Assembly: GCA_938014885.1 (NCBI GenBank)
Contig: CALLQI010000003.1
Location: forward strand, 186,001-250,000
Direction: 5' to 3'
DNA: 64,000 nucleotides
Source: an uncultured bacterium
GTDB lineage: Bacteria > Planctomycetota > UBA8742 > UBA2392
Shown here: in pieces, positions 50,798 through 59,069 of the stretch
How positions within the stretch are numbered: the stretch's first letter is position 1
Layout of the letters: every line of letters begins with the position of its first letter
Program-made: the position numbers and the translations under genes
The notes under the pieces: generated by a model
The model's input: the letters and a program-made list of their open reading frames with translations, nothing else
Databases searched by the model: none
Told to the model about the DNA's origin: nothing

Positions 50798-51931
50798 ATG
50801 GCGCATGGCTCGAACATCCGGCAGCGCAACGCCACTCGCGGCTTCACGCTGATTGAGCTGATGGTCGCGATCGCGATCCTGCTGGTGCTGGGGCTGATCA
50901 CTATCACCTTCCTGCGCAGCGCCGTGAACATGACCCGCACCGCCACCTCGCGCGGGCAGATCTACCAGACCGCGCAAACCACTCTGCGCCTGATGGAGAA
51001 AGACTTCAGCCAGGTGCTGGGCCAAAGCGCCAACACCAACGTCGTGCTGGACGACACGGCGTTTCTGCTGGTGACCGACCCGTTCGGCCGCCAGGTCGTG
51101 ATGCTGCGCCGCGCCTGGGGCGATGAGCTTTCCACCATGGCCGGCTACGACGCCGGCTTCGGTGCGCCCGACCAGGGCTACGGCGCCAGTTTCGACGGCC
51201 GCAACCCCAGCGCCAAGACCCGCGCATCGGGCGGCAACCTGGATGTGGTGTACCTGTTCGAGCCGCTGGGCCCAAGCACGCGCCTGTACCGTGCCGAGCG
51301 CGCAGCCCCGCCACGCGGCACACCCGGGCTGATCGACCTGATCGTCTCATGGTGCAACGACTTCCGCGGGCAGCGCGTGGCCGCGCCCGACGACACCACG
51401 CCCATGGCCGCACTGACCGACGTGAACGGCAACTACACGATTGATGGCGCGCCCGCCTGGGACCTGTTTGAGATGGTGTCAGACGACATCGCGGGCTTCG
51501 GCGTCGAGTGCTGGGACGACTGGGACCGCACCACAACATGGTTCAGCGGGCCGTCCGGGCCGGTCACAAGCTGGAGCATCGGCCAGCGTGAGGCCGAGGG
51601 CAAATACATCCTTCCTCGCGCCCTGCGCCTGAATCTGCTGGTGGTGGGGGAAGAGCCGCTGCGGGCCGAGACCACGCTGGCGGGCGCCATGAACACCGGT
51701 GATGGCTCAGCCTTTGTCGAAGAGACGGACCTGTTCCCGGATGTAGGCGGCGCGGGCAGCTTCGTGCGCATTAACGGCGAGGTGATGGCGTACGGTTCGC
51801 GTTCGGGCCAGACGTTCGGCAGCCTCGTGCGCGGGGCGCTGGGCACGCGGGCGCAGGACCACGCCGCAGGCTCAACCGTGCTGGCCGGCGAAATGTTTCA
51901 AAAGGTGATCCAGCTACCGGTGACCAGGTAG
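50798..51931 (+). CDS. GspJ-like minor pseudopilin
   Basis: The 377-residue protein starts immediately after the preceding stop. A basic leader and prepilin signal R-G-F-T-L-I-E-L-M-V-A-I-A-I-L are followed by GspJ-like features (R-L-M-E-K-D-F-S-Q-V). The later part repeats the V-E-E-T-D-L-F-P ... G-S-F-V-R-I-N-G-E-V-M-A-Y-G module, also seen in the giant GspK-like protein. It is longer than usual GspJ (about 200). Confidence 0.82.
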   Translation: MAHGSNIRQRNATRGFTLIELMVAIAILLVLGLITITFLRSAVNMTRTATSRGQIYQTAQTTLRLMEKDFSQVLGQSANTNVVLDDTAFLLVTDPFGRQVVMLRRAWGDELSTMAGYDAGFGAPDQGYGASFDGRNPSAKTRASGGNLDVVYLFEPLGPSTRLYRAERAAPPRGTPGLIDLIVSWCNDFRGQRVAAPDDTTPMAALTDVNGNYTIDGAPAWDLFEMVSDDIAGFGVECWDDWDRTTTWFSGPSGPVTSWSIGQREAEGKYILPRALRLNLLVVGEEPLRAETTLAGAMNTGDGSAFVEETDLFPDVGGAGSFVRINGEVMAYGSRSGQTFGSLVRGALGTRAQDHAAGSTVLAGEMFQKVIQLPVTR

Positions 51932-51961
51932 AGTGTTACTGCAGGAGTGACAGGCACAGGC

Positions 51962-52453
51962 ATGACGCGAAGAGCAAACAAAGGCTTCACGCTGATCGAG
52001 ATCCTGATGGCAATGACCATCCTGCTGGTCGGTTGCGTCAGCGTGTACGCGGTGTTTGCGGTCGGCCTGGTAAGCCACAAGCGCGCGATTGATAACGCCA
52101 CGGCGGGTGTGCTGGCCTCAAGCCTGTTTGATGACATCGCCGCGAACTACGACGCCTTCTACTACGACCGCAACTTCAACGGCCGCCCGGACATGTCGGA
52201 AGACCGCAACGACAACGGTGTCGATGACTGGTTTGAGCTGCAAAGCGGCGTGCCACGCGTGCCGATCCCGTGGCGGCGCGGCTACACGTACACCGTGCGC
52301 TATGAACGCAGCGACATCGTGCCGCAAGAGTTGTTCGTGACCGTGCAGGTGTTCTGGCAAGCCCAGGGCCAGCAAAGGGCGGAAACCTTCCGCCGCAGCA
52401 TCTACGTAAGAAACCTCGCCTTGTACGACACGCCCCCAGCCGACCGCCGCTGA
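51962..52453 (+). CDS. GspI/PilV-like minor pseudopilin
   Basis: I prefer ATG 51962 over the GTG 15 nt upstream because it opens directly into the leader. The 163-residue protein has the prepilin motif K-G-F-T-L-I-E-I-L-M-A-M-T-I-L. The rest is a short C-terminal domain with DRNFNGRPDMSEDRNDNGVDDW, a Ca-loop-like Asp/Asn-rich segment. It completes the GspH-K-J-I-like set. The secretion motor and outer-membrane genes are not in the window. Confidence 0.82.
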   Translation: MTRRANKGFTLIEILMAMTILLVGCVSVYAVFAVGLVSHKRAIDNATAGVLASSLFDDIAANYDAFYYDRNFNGRPDMSEDRNDNGVDDWFELQSGVPRVPIPWRRGYTYTVRYERSDIVPQELFVTVQVFWQAQGQQRAETFRRSIYVRNLALYDTPPADRR

Positions 52454-52496
52454 ACCAGAACGCGCAACGCGGCACCGGCTTCCAGCCAGTGCGTGG

Positions 52497-52632
52497 TGCA
52501 GGCGCCCCGCCTGCATGCAGTTGCAGTTCAGCACTAAAGGCAGGAGAGCACTTCAGGGCCCAAAGCAAAGGCGTGCGGCCGAGTCGGCCACACCACAAAC
52601 TGCGTGCGGCCAGGGCGGCCGCAACACGGACT
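52497..52632. repeat. Dispersed intergenic repeat with terminal hairpin (copy 2)
   Basis: TGCAGGCG and CGCCTGCA form a perfect 8-bp hairpin (52497-52515). The core CGGCCGCAACACGGACTGCG follows near 52615. The same pair of elements occurs at 18382-18480. It fills the convergent gap between the pseudopilin operon and the TPR-C39 gene. Confidence 0.6.
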
Positions 52633-52657
52633 GCGCCCGACGCGATTGCTGGGGTGC

Positions 52658-54805
52658 TTACATGTCGCCGAGGTCTATTTCGATTTCGCCGTCGCTTTCG
52701 GCCTGCGGTGCGGGCTTCTTTTTGGCGCGCTCCTGGGCTTCTTGCTCGGCTTTGCGGGCGGCGGCGTCTTGTACCCGGGCTACGTTTTCCTGGGTTCGCT
52801 TGGCCTGTTCGGCCAGGGTGCGTACGGCGGTGTTGCCGTTGATTGCGGCCAGCAGCTCGCGGGCGCGGGTGTGTTCGGGTTCGTACTCGATCAGCAGCCG
52901 CAGGTGGAAAGCGGCCAGTTCGTTCTCGCCGTTGTCGTGCAGGTCTTCGGCCAGGCGCAGTCGCGCGCGGTGCATGCGCGCATCTTCGGCCAGGGCGCGC
53001 AGCAGGTACACGCGGCCTCGCAGGCGACGCCCCTGGCTCAGCAACAGCTCGCCCAGCGTGTACAGCAGGGTGTGGTCGCGGCGGTCGATGCGCAGCGCGC
53101 TGGCGTAGTGTTTGCGCGCGCCCTCCGCGTCGCCTTCGATCCAGCAGGCATCACCGAGCAGCCGGCGGGCCCAGAAGCAGCGGGGCCAGCGCTTCAAGGC
53201 GTCTTCGCAGGTCTTGCGCAGGGCGGCGGCATTGCGGTGCTCGAGTGCCAGTTCAGCCTGGATGCGCAGCGGCGTCTGCTTTTCGGGCGCCGATGCCAGC
53301 ATCTCGTTGGCGAGGCGATTGGCGACGGGGTCATTGCCATCGTTGCGGGCGCGCAGCAATTCGATGTACTCGCGCACGAGACGCTCGTCGTCGCCGCTTT
53401 GGGCCGGCAGGCGTTTGCGGTCGCCGGTTTTGGTCACGGCAACGCACAGACTGTCGTCGTGCTGCCACGCTTGCTCGAACGTCTCGTAGGGGATTTCCAC
53501 CGGCTCAAGAAAGCGCGGGTCCTGCGCGACTATCAGCTTGCTGACGTCGTCATAGCCGATCACCGCAATCGCGTGGCCGCTGGTGCCGTAGTATTCGGTG
53601 GTGATGACCGGCAGGCCGGTCTCGATGCATTTCTTGAGCTGTTCGATGGTGCCAAAGAAGCCGCGCCAGGCGACGTTGCCGAGATCGCGCAGATAATCAA
53701 ACATTTCGGGCCAGTGGGTGCCCGCGCCGCGGAACACGCGGGCGGCGACTTCTTCCTGGCCTGCCGGCGCGCCCACAAACGTGAGCACGTTGGCCATGGT
53801 GTTGGGCGCGCAGAAGGCGCGCTTTTGCAGCTTACGCGGGAATCCCGGCAGGCGCACGCTTTTCGATTTGGGGTCGCGCGCGTCCAGGGCCTTGAGGCGC
53901 AGCAGCAGCTCAGGTTTGAGTGTCGTGCGCGGGCTGAGCTTCAGTGTCTCGCGGAATGCCATCTGCGCGCCTTCGGCCCGGCCGCCGCGGTGCAGATAGC
54001 AACCAAGGGTGAAGCGCTGGATGTCGGCGTCGTCGGCCGTGGGCGAGATTTCAATGGCGCGGCGCAGGAAGGCTGAAGCTTCCTTGAACTGGCCGCGGTT
54101 GGCGTACATCTCAGCCATCAGCGTGTAGAACGGGATGTACTCGGGCGATTGCTCGATGCCGTAGGCCAGCACTTCCATCGCGGGCTCGAGCTTTTCTTCG
54201 ATCAGCAGCGTGTTGCTGAGGCGAAAGAACGCGTCTTCGCAGGTGCTGTCCACCTGCAGGCCCTTGGCGAGCTGCACTTCGGCTTCGGGGTATGCGCCGA
54301 CGCGCATCAGCCGATAGCCTTCATCGGCGAGCAACTGTGCCGAAATCAGGCCGAACTTGGCCGCGATCTCGAGCGCGTCCTGGCTGCTCTTGTTCAGGCC
54401 CAGCGCCGAGTACGCGACACTCAGCGCGCCGCCGGCGTGCACGCGGTAGGGGACCAGCCCGTCTTCATCCTGCACGATGCGCGCCAGCACGCGGATCGCG
54501 GCTTCCGGGCGGCCGGAATCCAGCAGTACGCGGCCGAGCACGAAGCGCGCCTCGACGTGGTGGTCATCGTTGCGGGCGGCCAGCTTCAGCAGGCGCATGG
54601 CCTCACGGAATCGGTTCTGCTTCCAGGCGACGTGGCCGAGGATGGTGAGGAAGTCTGGGTCGAACTCGAGGTCCGGCCACTGGCGCAGGCCACGCTCAAG
54701 GGTCTGGCGGCCTGAGCGATAGTTGCGGTTTCCCAAATGCTCGCGCGCGCGGCCCAGGCAGACCTTGCGGCTGGAAAAGGATTCTGCGGTGACGTCACTC
54801 GCCAT
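52658..54805 (-). CDS. TPR protein with embedded C39-like cysteine peptidase domain
   Basis: The 715-residue protein has no signal peptide. TPR-like helices occupy about 20-310. A papain-like C39 domain follows (about 315-470): C332 in K-R-A-F-C-A-P-N-T-M, H411 in T-S-G-H-A-I-A-V-I-G-Y-D-D, and an Asp in A-Q-D-P-R-F. A second TPR block occupies about 480-660, followed by an Ala/Arg/Lys-rich coiled region and an acidic tail. C39 peptidases normally process bacteriocin leaders inside ABC transporters. Here it is a stand-alone intracellular fusion, so the substrate is unknown and a scaffolding or processing role is inferred. Confidence 0.8.
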   Translation of the reverse strand: MASDVTAESFSSRKVCLGRAREHLGNRNYRSGRQTLERGLRQWPDLEFDPDFLTILGHVAWKQNRFREAMRLLKLAARNDDHHVEARFVLGRVLLDSGRPEAAIRVLARIVQDEDGLVPYRVHAGGALSVAYSALGLNKSSQDALEIAAKFGLISAQLLADEGYRLMRVGAYPEAEVQLAKGLQVDSTCEDAFFRLSNTLLIEEKLEPAMEVLAYGIEQSPEYIPFYTLMAEMYANRGQFKEASAFLRRAIEISPTADDADIQRFTLGCYLHRGGRAEGAQMAFRETLKLSPRTTLKPELLLRLKALDARDPKSKSVRLPGFPRKLQKRAFCAPNTMANVLTFVGAPAGQEEVAARVFRGAGTHWPEMFDYLRDLGNVAWRGFFGTIEQLKKCIETGLPVITTEYYGTSGHAIAVIGYDDVSKLIVAQDPRFLEPVEIPYETFEQAWQHDDSLCVAVTKTGDRKRLPAQSGDDERLVREYIELLRARNDGNDPVANRLANEMLASAPEKQTPLRIQAELALEHRNAAALRKTCEDALKRWPRCFWARRLLGDACWIEGDAEGARKHYASALRIDRRDHTLLYTLGELLLSQGRRLRGRVYLLRALAEDARMHRARLRLAEDLHDNGENELAAFHLRLLIEYEPEHTRARELLAAINGNTAVRTLAEQAKRTQENVARVQDAAARKAEQEAQERAKKKPAPQAESDGEIEIDLGDM

Positions 54806-54935
54806 TCAGGTGTCGCAGTCTCGGCTTCAGCATCGGGCGCATAAGCGTTTGATTCTAGGCTTGTTGTAACGATTGGCGCAACGTCGGGAACCGGCGGGCA
54901 CAGGATTCCGTCCAAGCTGTGGAAAGGAACTGACC

Positions 54936-55004
54936 ATGAAAATGCTGATTCCCGTGCTGGCCCTGCTAGGAGTTGTCACCTTTGCCAGCCCGGCCTATGC
55001 GTGA
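54936..55004 (+). CDS. 22-codon signal-peptide ORF in frame with the HMA-like gene
   Basis: A complete Sec-type signal peptide (MKMLIPVLALLG..., ending in the cleavage site A-Y-A) with a strong GGAAAGGA RBS ends at TGA 55002. In the same frame, Ala and Gly codons, a second TGA at 55011, and Arg and Pro codons lead straight into the ATG of the HMA-like gene at 55020. It is either a separate leader, or the 5' end of one secreted protein interrupted by two TGA codons (UxxU in the Sec reading). Confidence 0.6.
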   Translation: MKMLIPVLALLGVVTFASPAYA

Positions 55005-55019
55005 GCAGGCTGACGCCCG

Positions 55020-55325
55020 ATGCCCCCGGTGCGTGTCACCGAATCCGTTTCAAACTGGCTGAAGCTTGAACTGGCAGAAGGCGAATGGAAGGCCGCCTAC
55101 CCTGAAATCTACGCGGCCCTGAAGGCGATGCCCGGCGTGCGCGGCGTATCGCAGCTTGAATCCGGCAAACTGCTGCTGACGGTTGAGAAGGGCAAAGAAC
55201 CCACGGCCGAAGCGATCAAGAAGGCGCTGGCGGCGCACAAACTGGCCTCGCTGAGCCTTAGCGCCAAAGACCCTGACCCGGTGGAATGGAGCCCCTGGCT
55301 GCCGGAATTCCCCGCCAAGTCCTGA
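55020..55325 (+). CDS. HMA-like (ferredoxin-fold) domain protein
   Basis: Read from ATG 55020 it has 101 residues. The core follows the heavy-metal-associated beta-alpha-beta-beta-alpha-beta order: WLKLELAEGEW, a helix, then MPGVRGVSQLESGKLLLTV and a second helix. The CxxC metal loop is replaced by E-G-E-W, so metal binding by that site is unlikely. If the upstream TGA codons are recoded, the full product would be a secreted protein from 54936. A terminator follows at 55360. Confidence 0.65.
   Translation: MPPVRVTESVSNWLKLELAEGEWKAAYPEIYAALKAMPGVRGVSQLESGKLLLTVEKGKEPTAEAIKKALAAHKLASLSLSAKDPDPVEWSPWLPEFPAKS
55027..55041 (+). promoter_or_regulatory. Candidate SECIS-like hairpin for TGA 55002/55011
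   Basis: CGGTG and CACCG form a 5-bp stem with loop CGTGT. The loop starts 19 nt after TGA 55011 and 28 nt after TGA 55002, both inside the 16-37 nt window, with G at loop position 2. The stem is short, so chance is not excluded. Confidence 0.25.
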
Positions 55326-55359
55326 GCGCGCTGACACTGGATGCGCTCACGTCCAGCCC

Positions 55360-55388
55360 GCCCCCGCAGCAGCGGGGGCGTTTGTTTG
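55360..55388 (+). terminator. Intrinsic terminator
   Basis: CGCCCCCGC and GCGGGGGCG form a perfect 9-bp stem with a 4-nt loop, followed by TTTGTTTG. It closes the HMA-like gene on the plus strand. Confidence 0.9.
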
Positions 55389-55418
55389 CCCGGCCGGTTT
55401 CAGCAACTTGAAACAGCC

Positions 55419-56573
55419 CTAGCCGTGATAGCCACCCCAGTGGCCGCTGGGCGAGGGGCCAGTTTCGGCGGGGTAAATCACGTGGCCTTCGATGACCACG
55501 TCGGGGCCAAGCGTGCGGGTCTTGAGGCGGTCGAAATTGATCGCGCGCTCGACGTTGGGCACGCCGGGTCCTTCGACGGGCGTGGTGGCTGCCTCGCCGC
55601 CGAAGATCTTGGGCGCCAGGTAGATCTTCACGCGATCGATCACGCGTTCCTGGAAGGCCGACGCGAACACCCGGCCGCCGCCTTCGATGATGGTGCTGCT
55701 GACGCCGCGCTCGCCGAGGTCATGCAGGATCTCGTGCCAGCTCAGGTGTGTGCCGCGACGCGGCAGCAGGATCAGGTACACGCCGGCCTCTTCCAGCGCG
55801 GCCTGTTTGTCTTCGGGCGTGTCGTCAGCACAGTAAACGAACACCGGCGAATCACCGGCGGTCTTGACGAGGTTGCGATCCAGCCCGATGCGCAGGTTGG
55901 CGTCCACGATCACCCGCAGCGGCTGGCGGCCAACCCCGCCGCGCGCCGTGAGCAGCGGGTTGTCGCGCTCGACGGTGCCGGGCCCGACGATGATCGCGCC
56001 GGTGCAGCCGCGGTCGTAGTGCACTTCGCGGCGTGATTCTTCGCTGCTGATCCAGCGCGCGTCGCCGGCGCGGGTTGCGATTTTGCCGTCCATGGTCATG
56101 GCCCACTTTGCCGTCACCAGCGGGCGGCCGGTTTCGACATGCGTGAAGTAGGCCGCGTTCAGCTCACGGGCTTCTTCCCGGCATTCGCCGACGTGCACGT
56201 CGATTCCGGCATCTGCCAGCATGCGGTTTCCCTTGCCGCTGACATTGCGGTGGGGGTCTTCGATGGCGACGACCACGCGCGCGATGCCGGCCTTGGCCAG
56301 GGCGGGCACACAGGCGGGAGTCTTCTTGCCCTCGTATTCTTCGCAGCAGGGCTCCAGCGTCACGTACATGACGGCGCCGCGTGCGGCCTCACCGGCCTGG
56401 TTCAGGGCGTTGACTTCGGCGTGGGGTCCGCCGAATTCGCGGTGGAAGCCTTCGCCGACGATCTTGCCGTCTTTGACAATCACGGCGCCCACCATGGGGT
56501 TGGGGGCCACGTAGGGCTGTCCGCGCCGGGCAAGCTCAAGGGCGCGCCACATGTAACGGCGGTCCTGCGTCAC
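55419..56573 (-). CDS. ribD: Bifunctional riboflavin biosynthesis protein RibD
   Basis: The 384-residue protein starts at GTG 56573 (GAGGAAA upstream). The N-terminal deaminase (about 1-145) has zinc motif H51-A-E53 and C-C-E-E-Y-E-G-K-K-T-P-A-C. The C-terminal reductase (about 150-360) has T-A-K-W-A-M-T-M-D-G-K-I-A-T and I-I-E-G-G-G-R-V-F-A-S. It performs the second and third steps of riboflavin synthesis. The gene is isolated from other rib genes here. Confidence 0.96.
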   Translation of the reverse strand: MTQDRRYMWRALELARRGQPYVAPNPMVGAVIVKDGKIVGEGFHREFGGPHAEVNALNQAGEAARGAVMYVTLEPCCEEYEGKKTPACVPALAKAGIARVVVAIEDPHRNVSGKGNRMLADAGIDVHVGECREEARELNAAYFTHVETGRPLVTAKWAMTMDGKIATRAGDARWISSEESRREVHYDRGCTGAIIVGPGTVERDNPLLTARGGVGRQPLRVIVDANLRIGLDRNLVKTAGDSPVFVYCADDTPEDKQAALEEAGVYLILLPRRGTHLSWHEILHDLGERGVSSTIIEGGGRVFASAFQERVIDRVKIYLAPKIFGGEAATTPVEGPGVPNVERAINFDRLKTRTLGPDVVIEGHVIYPAETGPSPSGHWGGYHG

Positions 56574-56901
56574 GATGTTTCCTCAGGCGGGGGGCGGTGA
56601 GTGTAACAGCAGCGGGCGAAGTTTTGGATTTCGGTTTTCGGATTTCGCGTGGCTTGGATGGGGACCCAATGCGACGCGAATAGCGAGGGCCTGGCCTGCG
56701 GGGGACTCTGTTGAACAGCGACAACTGCGTTGGAACCACGGATTCACACGGATAGACACGGAGAACGGCCTCGCGATACAGCCGCTCCGTGCCACTCCGT
56801 GACTCTCCGTGGCTCCACCGGGAACGCAACGCCAGATTCTTGCGTTCGCCCGATAGGGCGCTGCGCCGGCTGTGTTACCCTGTGTGTCTAGAAAGGCCTT
56901 T
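56574..56901. other. Intergenic gap with heptamer and 10-nt-period repeats
   Basis: The gap has no gene. It holds a heptamer array (GTTTTGG, ATTTCGG, TTTTCGG, ATTTCGC; 56621-56648). It also holds facing arrays with 10-nt spacing of CACGG (about 56735-56765) and CCGTG (about 56788-56812), which can pair as a long hairpin. Confidence 0.7.
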
Positions 56902-57744
56902 GTGTCTGACACGATTCGAGTACTTTGCCTTGGCGACCTGGTTGGCCGGCCCGGGCGCCGGGCGGTGCGCGAGGCCCTTGCGGCCATCAAGCAGCAGCAC
57001 CGCATCGACTTCACCATCGTCAACATCGAAAACGCAACCAATGGCGCCGGCGTGCGCGAGAAAGAGGCCGTTGAGCTGCTGTCTTACGGCGTCGACTGCA
57101 TGACCAGCGGCGACCACATTCTCGATTTCCCCGACGTGTACCCGTACATGAAGACCGAGCCGCGGCTGCTGCGGCCGGTGAATTACGACATCCCGGGTTT
57201 TGGCGCGTACGTCTATGACTCGCCGCGCGGCAAGGTAGGGGTGGTGAACGTCGCGGGCCAGGTGTTCATGAAAGAGCGCTGCACCGTGCGCAACCCGTTT
57301 GCCGCGGCCATGGAAGCCGTCAACACACTGCGCCGCCAGACACCGCTGGTGCTGGTGGACATCCACTGCGAGGCGACCAGCGAGAAAGTCGGCATGGGCT
57401 GGCACCTCGATGGCAAGGCAAGCGCGGTGTTCGGCACCCATACCCACGTGCAGACCGCCGACGCGCAGGTGCTGCCCGGCGGCACCGGCTACTTGACCGA
57501 TCTTGGCATGTGCGGGCCGCACCTGGGCGTGATCGGGCGCGACAAAGACGCGGTGCTGAAGCGCTTCACCAGCCCCGAGAAAGTCTACCTGCGCGTGGCC
57601 CGGCGCTGGGTGAAGTTGACCGGCGCGGTCTTTGAACTTGACGTGTCAACAGGAAAGTGCCTGACCGCCGAGCTGTTCCAGCACCAGGTGCCCGACACCA
57701 CCGATGAAGCCGAAGCCGCCGAAAACGCGGCCGCCCGCGACTGA
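56902..57744 (+). CDS. YmdB-family metallophosphoesterase
   Basis: I chose GTG 56902 (GAAAGG upstream) for 280 residues. The family pattern is intact: L-C-L-G-D-L-V-G-R-P-G-R, N-I-E-N-A-T-N-G-A-G, T-S-G-D-H, D-I-H-C-E-A-T-S-E-K, G-T-H-T-H-V-Q-T-A-D and TDLGMCGP. YmdB proteins are cytoplasmic phosphodiesterases acting on 2',3'-cyclic nucleotides. A TTGACGTGTCAA site lies inside at 57638. Confidence 0.9.
   Translation: MSDTIRVLCLGDLVGRPGRRAVREALAAIKQQHRIDFTIVNIENATNGAGVREKEAVELLSYGVDCMTSGDHILDFPDVYPYMKTEPRLLRPVNYDIPGFGAYVYDSPRGKVGVVNVAGQVFMKERCTVRNPFAAAMEAVNTLRRQTPLVLVDIHCEATSEKVGMGWHLDGKASAVFGTHTHVQTADAQVLPGGTGYLTDLGMCGPHLGVIGRDKDAVLKRFTSPEKVYLRVARRWVKLTGAVFELDVSTGKCLTAELFQHQVPDTTDEAEAAENAAARD
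57638..57649. repeat. TTGAC-N2-GTCAA inverted repeat (copy 7, intragenic)
   Basis: TTGACGTGTCAA in the ymdB-like gene, encoding L-D-V-S-T. Confidence 0.55.
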
Positions 57745-57755
57745 CCGCAGGGCAA

Positions 57756-58685
57756 TCACACAAGCCGCTTGGTGACGATGTGGCCGGGGCGCAGGCCCGC
57801 GTCCGTTACCTTTTTGATGGCGGCGTCAAGCTTGGGGTCTTCGCCCCGGGGTACGCCTTCGCCAGGCGCGCTGCCGTCGAGCATGCTGACCGTGCCGCCC
57901 AGCTTCTTCGTGAAGTAGTAGGTGGCGGCGAAGATGCGCTCAAGCACTTTGCGCGGCTGGGTAACGCCCGCGACTTTGTACTCGAACTTGAGCTTGGCTG
58001 TGGCACCGGATGCGCCAGGCGCCAGCTTGGCCCCTTCGGCCGCAACCGTGAATACCGGCTCGCCGCTTGCCAGCCACGCAAAGCGGTCGCCGGCGCGCTT
58101 GAGGCCCAGTGACAGTGCGGCGTCGGTCACGCCCGCCAGCGGGAACTTGCCGTTGATCGCCAGCCCGAACACGTCCGAAAGCTTGCCCTTAAGCCCGGCC
58201 AGCTTGCTGCTGCGTGCGGCTGCGGCCTCGGTGGTTTCCTTGGGCGGCTGTTTGTCGCGCTTGAGGGTCTTGGCGACGCGGCCGGCCACCATGGCGAACA
58301 TGTCCAGGTCGTCGGCGGCAAGCGGCTGGCCCGTGGCCGGGAACAGTTCCTGCGCGACCAGGACCTGCACCGGCTCAGGTGTCATCGGGCCAACTTCGAG
58401 CCACGGTTCGCTGTCGGCGTTGCGGCCGAAAATGTGCACGTCGGTGAGGCTTTGGAACAGGGCCGTGCCCAGCAGCTCGCCCAGTTGTTGCGGCGGGTTG
58501 GCGGGTGTGCCGTTGGCCGTCTGCATGCTGTAGAAGGCACCGGGCAGGAATTCGCGGTCTTGGGGCAGCTCGCGAATGGGTGGCAGCAGGTGCGAAGCAT
58601 CCTCGCTGCCGGCCTCTTCGGCGCCAAAGTCGCCCATCATGTCGGGCTGAAGTTCAGGACCTTCCGGTGCAAGTTCGTTGGACAT
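57756..58685 (-). CDS. Hypothetical protein
   Basis: The ATG at 58685 gives 309 residues with no signal peptide. The N-terminus (about 1-60) is acidic and Pro-rich, followed by a mixed alpha/beta region (LFQSLTDVHIFGRNADSEPW) and an Ala/Lys-rich middle. A final part ends in G-L-R-P-G-H-I-V-T-K-R-L-V. I recognise no family, catalytic motif or membrane segment. It is likely cytoplasmic. It is convergent with the YmdB gene; the 11-nt gap leaves no room for a separate terminator. Confidence 0.6.
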   Translation of the reverse strand: MSNELAPEGPELQPDMMGDFGAEEAGSEDASHLLPPIRELPQDREFLPGAFYSMQTANGTPANPPQQLGELLGTALFQSLTDVHIFGRNADSEPWLEVGPMTPEPVQVLVAQELFPATGQPLAADDLDMFAMVAGRVAKTLKRDKQPPKETTEAAAARSSKLAGLKGKLSDVFGLAINGKFPLAGVTDAALSLGLKRAGDRFAWLASGEPVFTVAAEGAKLAPGASGATAKLKFEYKVAGVTQPRKVLERIFAATYYFTKKLGGTVSMLDGSAPGEGVPRGEDPKLDAAIKKVTDAGLRPGHIVTKRLV

Positions 58686-59069
58686 GCAGTTCCCGTAAGG
58701 GTAGGGGCCAAGCCCAAACCAGCATCTTATCGCAAGTACGGAAAGCCTCAAGGCTTGTGGGAAGATGCGGGGCTGCTGAAAGCGGACAAGCGCGTAGCGC
58801 CAGGACGCATGGGCGCGCGACGAGCCGCCTCAGGACCGCACACCGCCTGCGGTGTCGTAGCCACTGCGTTCCCACACAAAGACACCAAGCCACAAAGCAA
58901 AGCCAAGGCAGCGGTGGCTGGCGGAACTCGCCGCGAAATGCCGTTCTTGGTGCCTTTGTGCCTTCGTGTGGAACCAGCAGTGCCGCCGGCCAGTCTCAAC
59001 AACTGAAGCGAAGAGGCCGACTTCTCTGTTTGCGAAGTCGGCCTCTTTGGTTGTGCGTGCAGCCGGGGC
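58686..59069. other. 384-nt gap between hypothetical gene and pepA
   Basis: No gene is supported. The gap holds ACACCGC/GCGGTGT (58844-58859), short CACAAAG and CTTTGTG runs (about 58870-58975), and the terminator at 59011. Confidence 0.55.
59011..59047 (-). terminator. Bidirectional terminator hairpin
   Basis: AAGAGGCCGACTTC and GAAGTCGGCCTCTT form a perfect 14-bp stem with a 9-nt loop. It is followed by TTGGTTGT on the plus strand and weakly T-rich sequence on the minus strand. It lies just downstream of the pepA stop. Confidence 0.85.

Noticed and set aside
46343..51025. Long minus-strand frames (46343-48496, 48668-51025)
   Set aside because: They are shadows of the giant GspK-like gene; no start signal or family resemblance.
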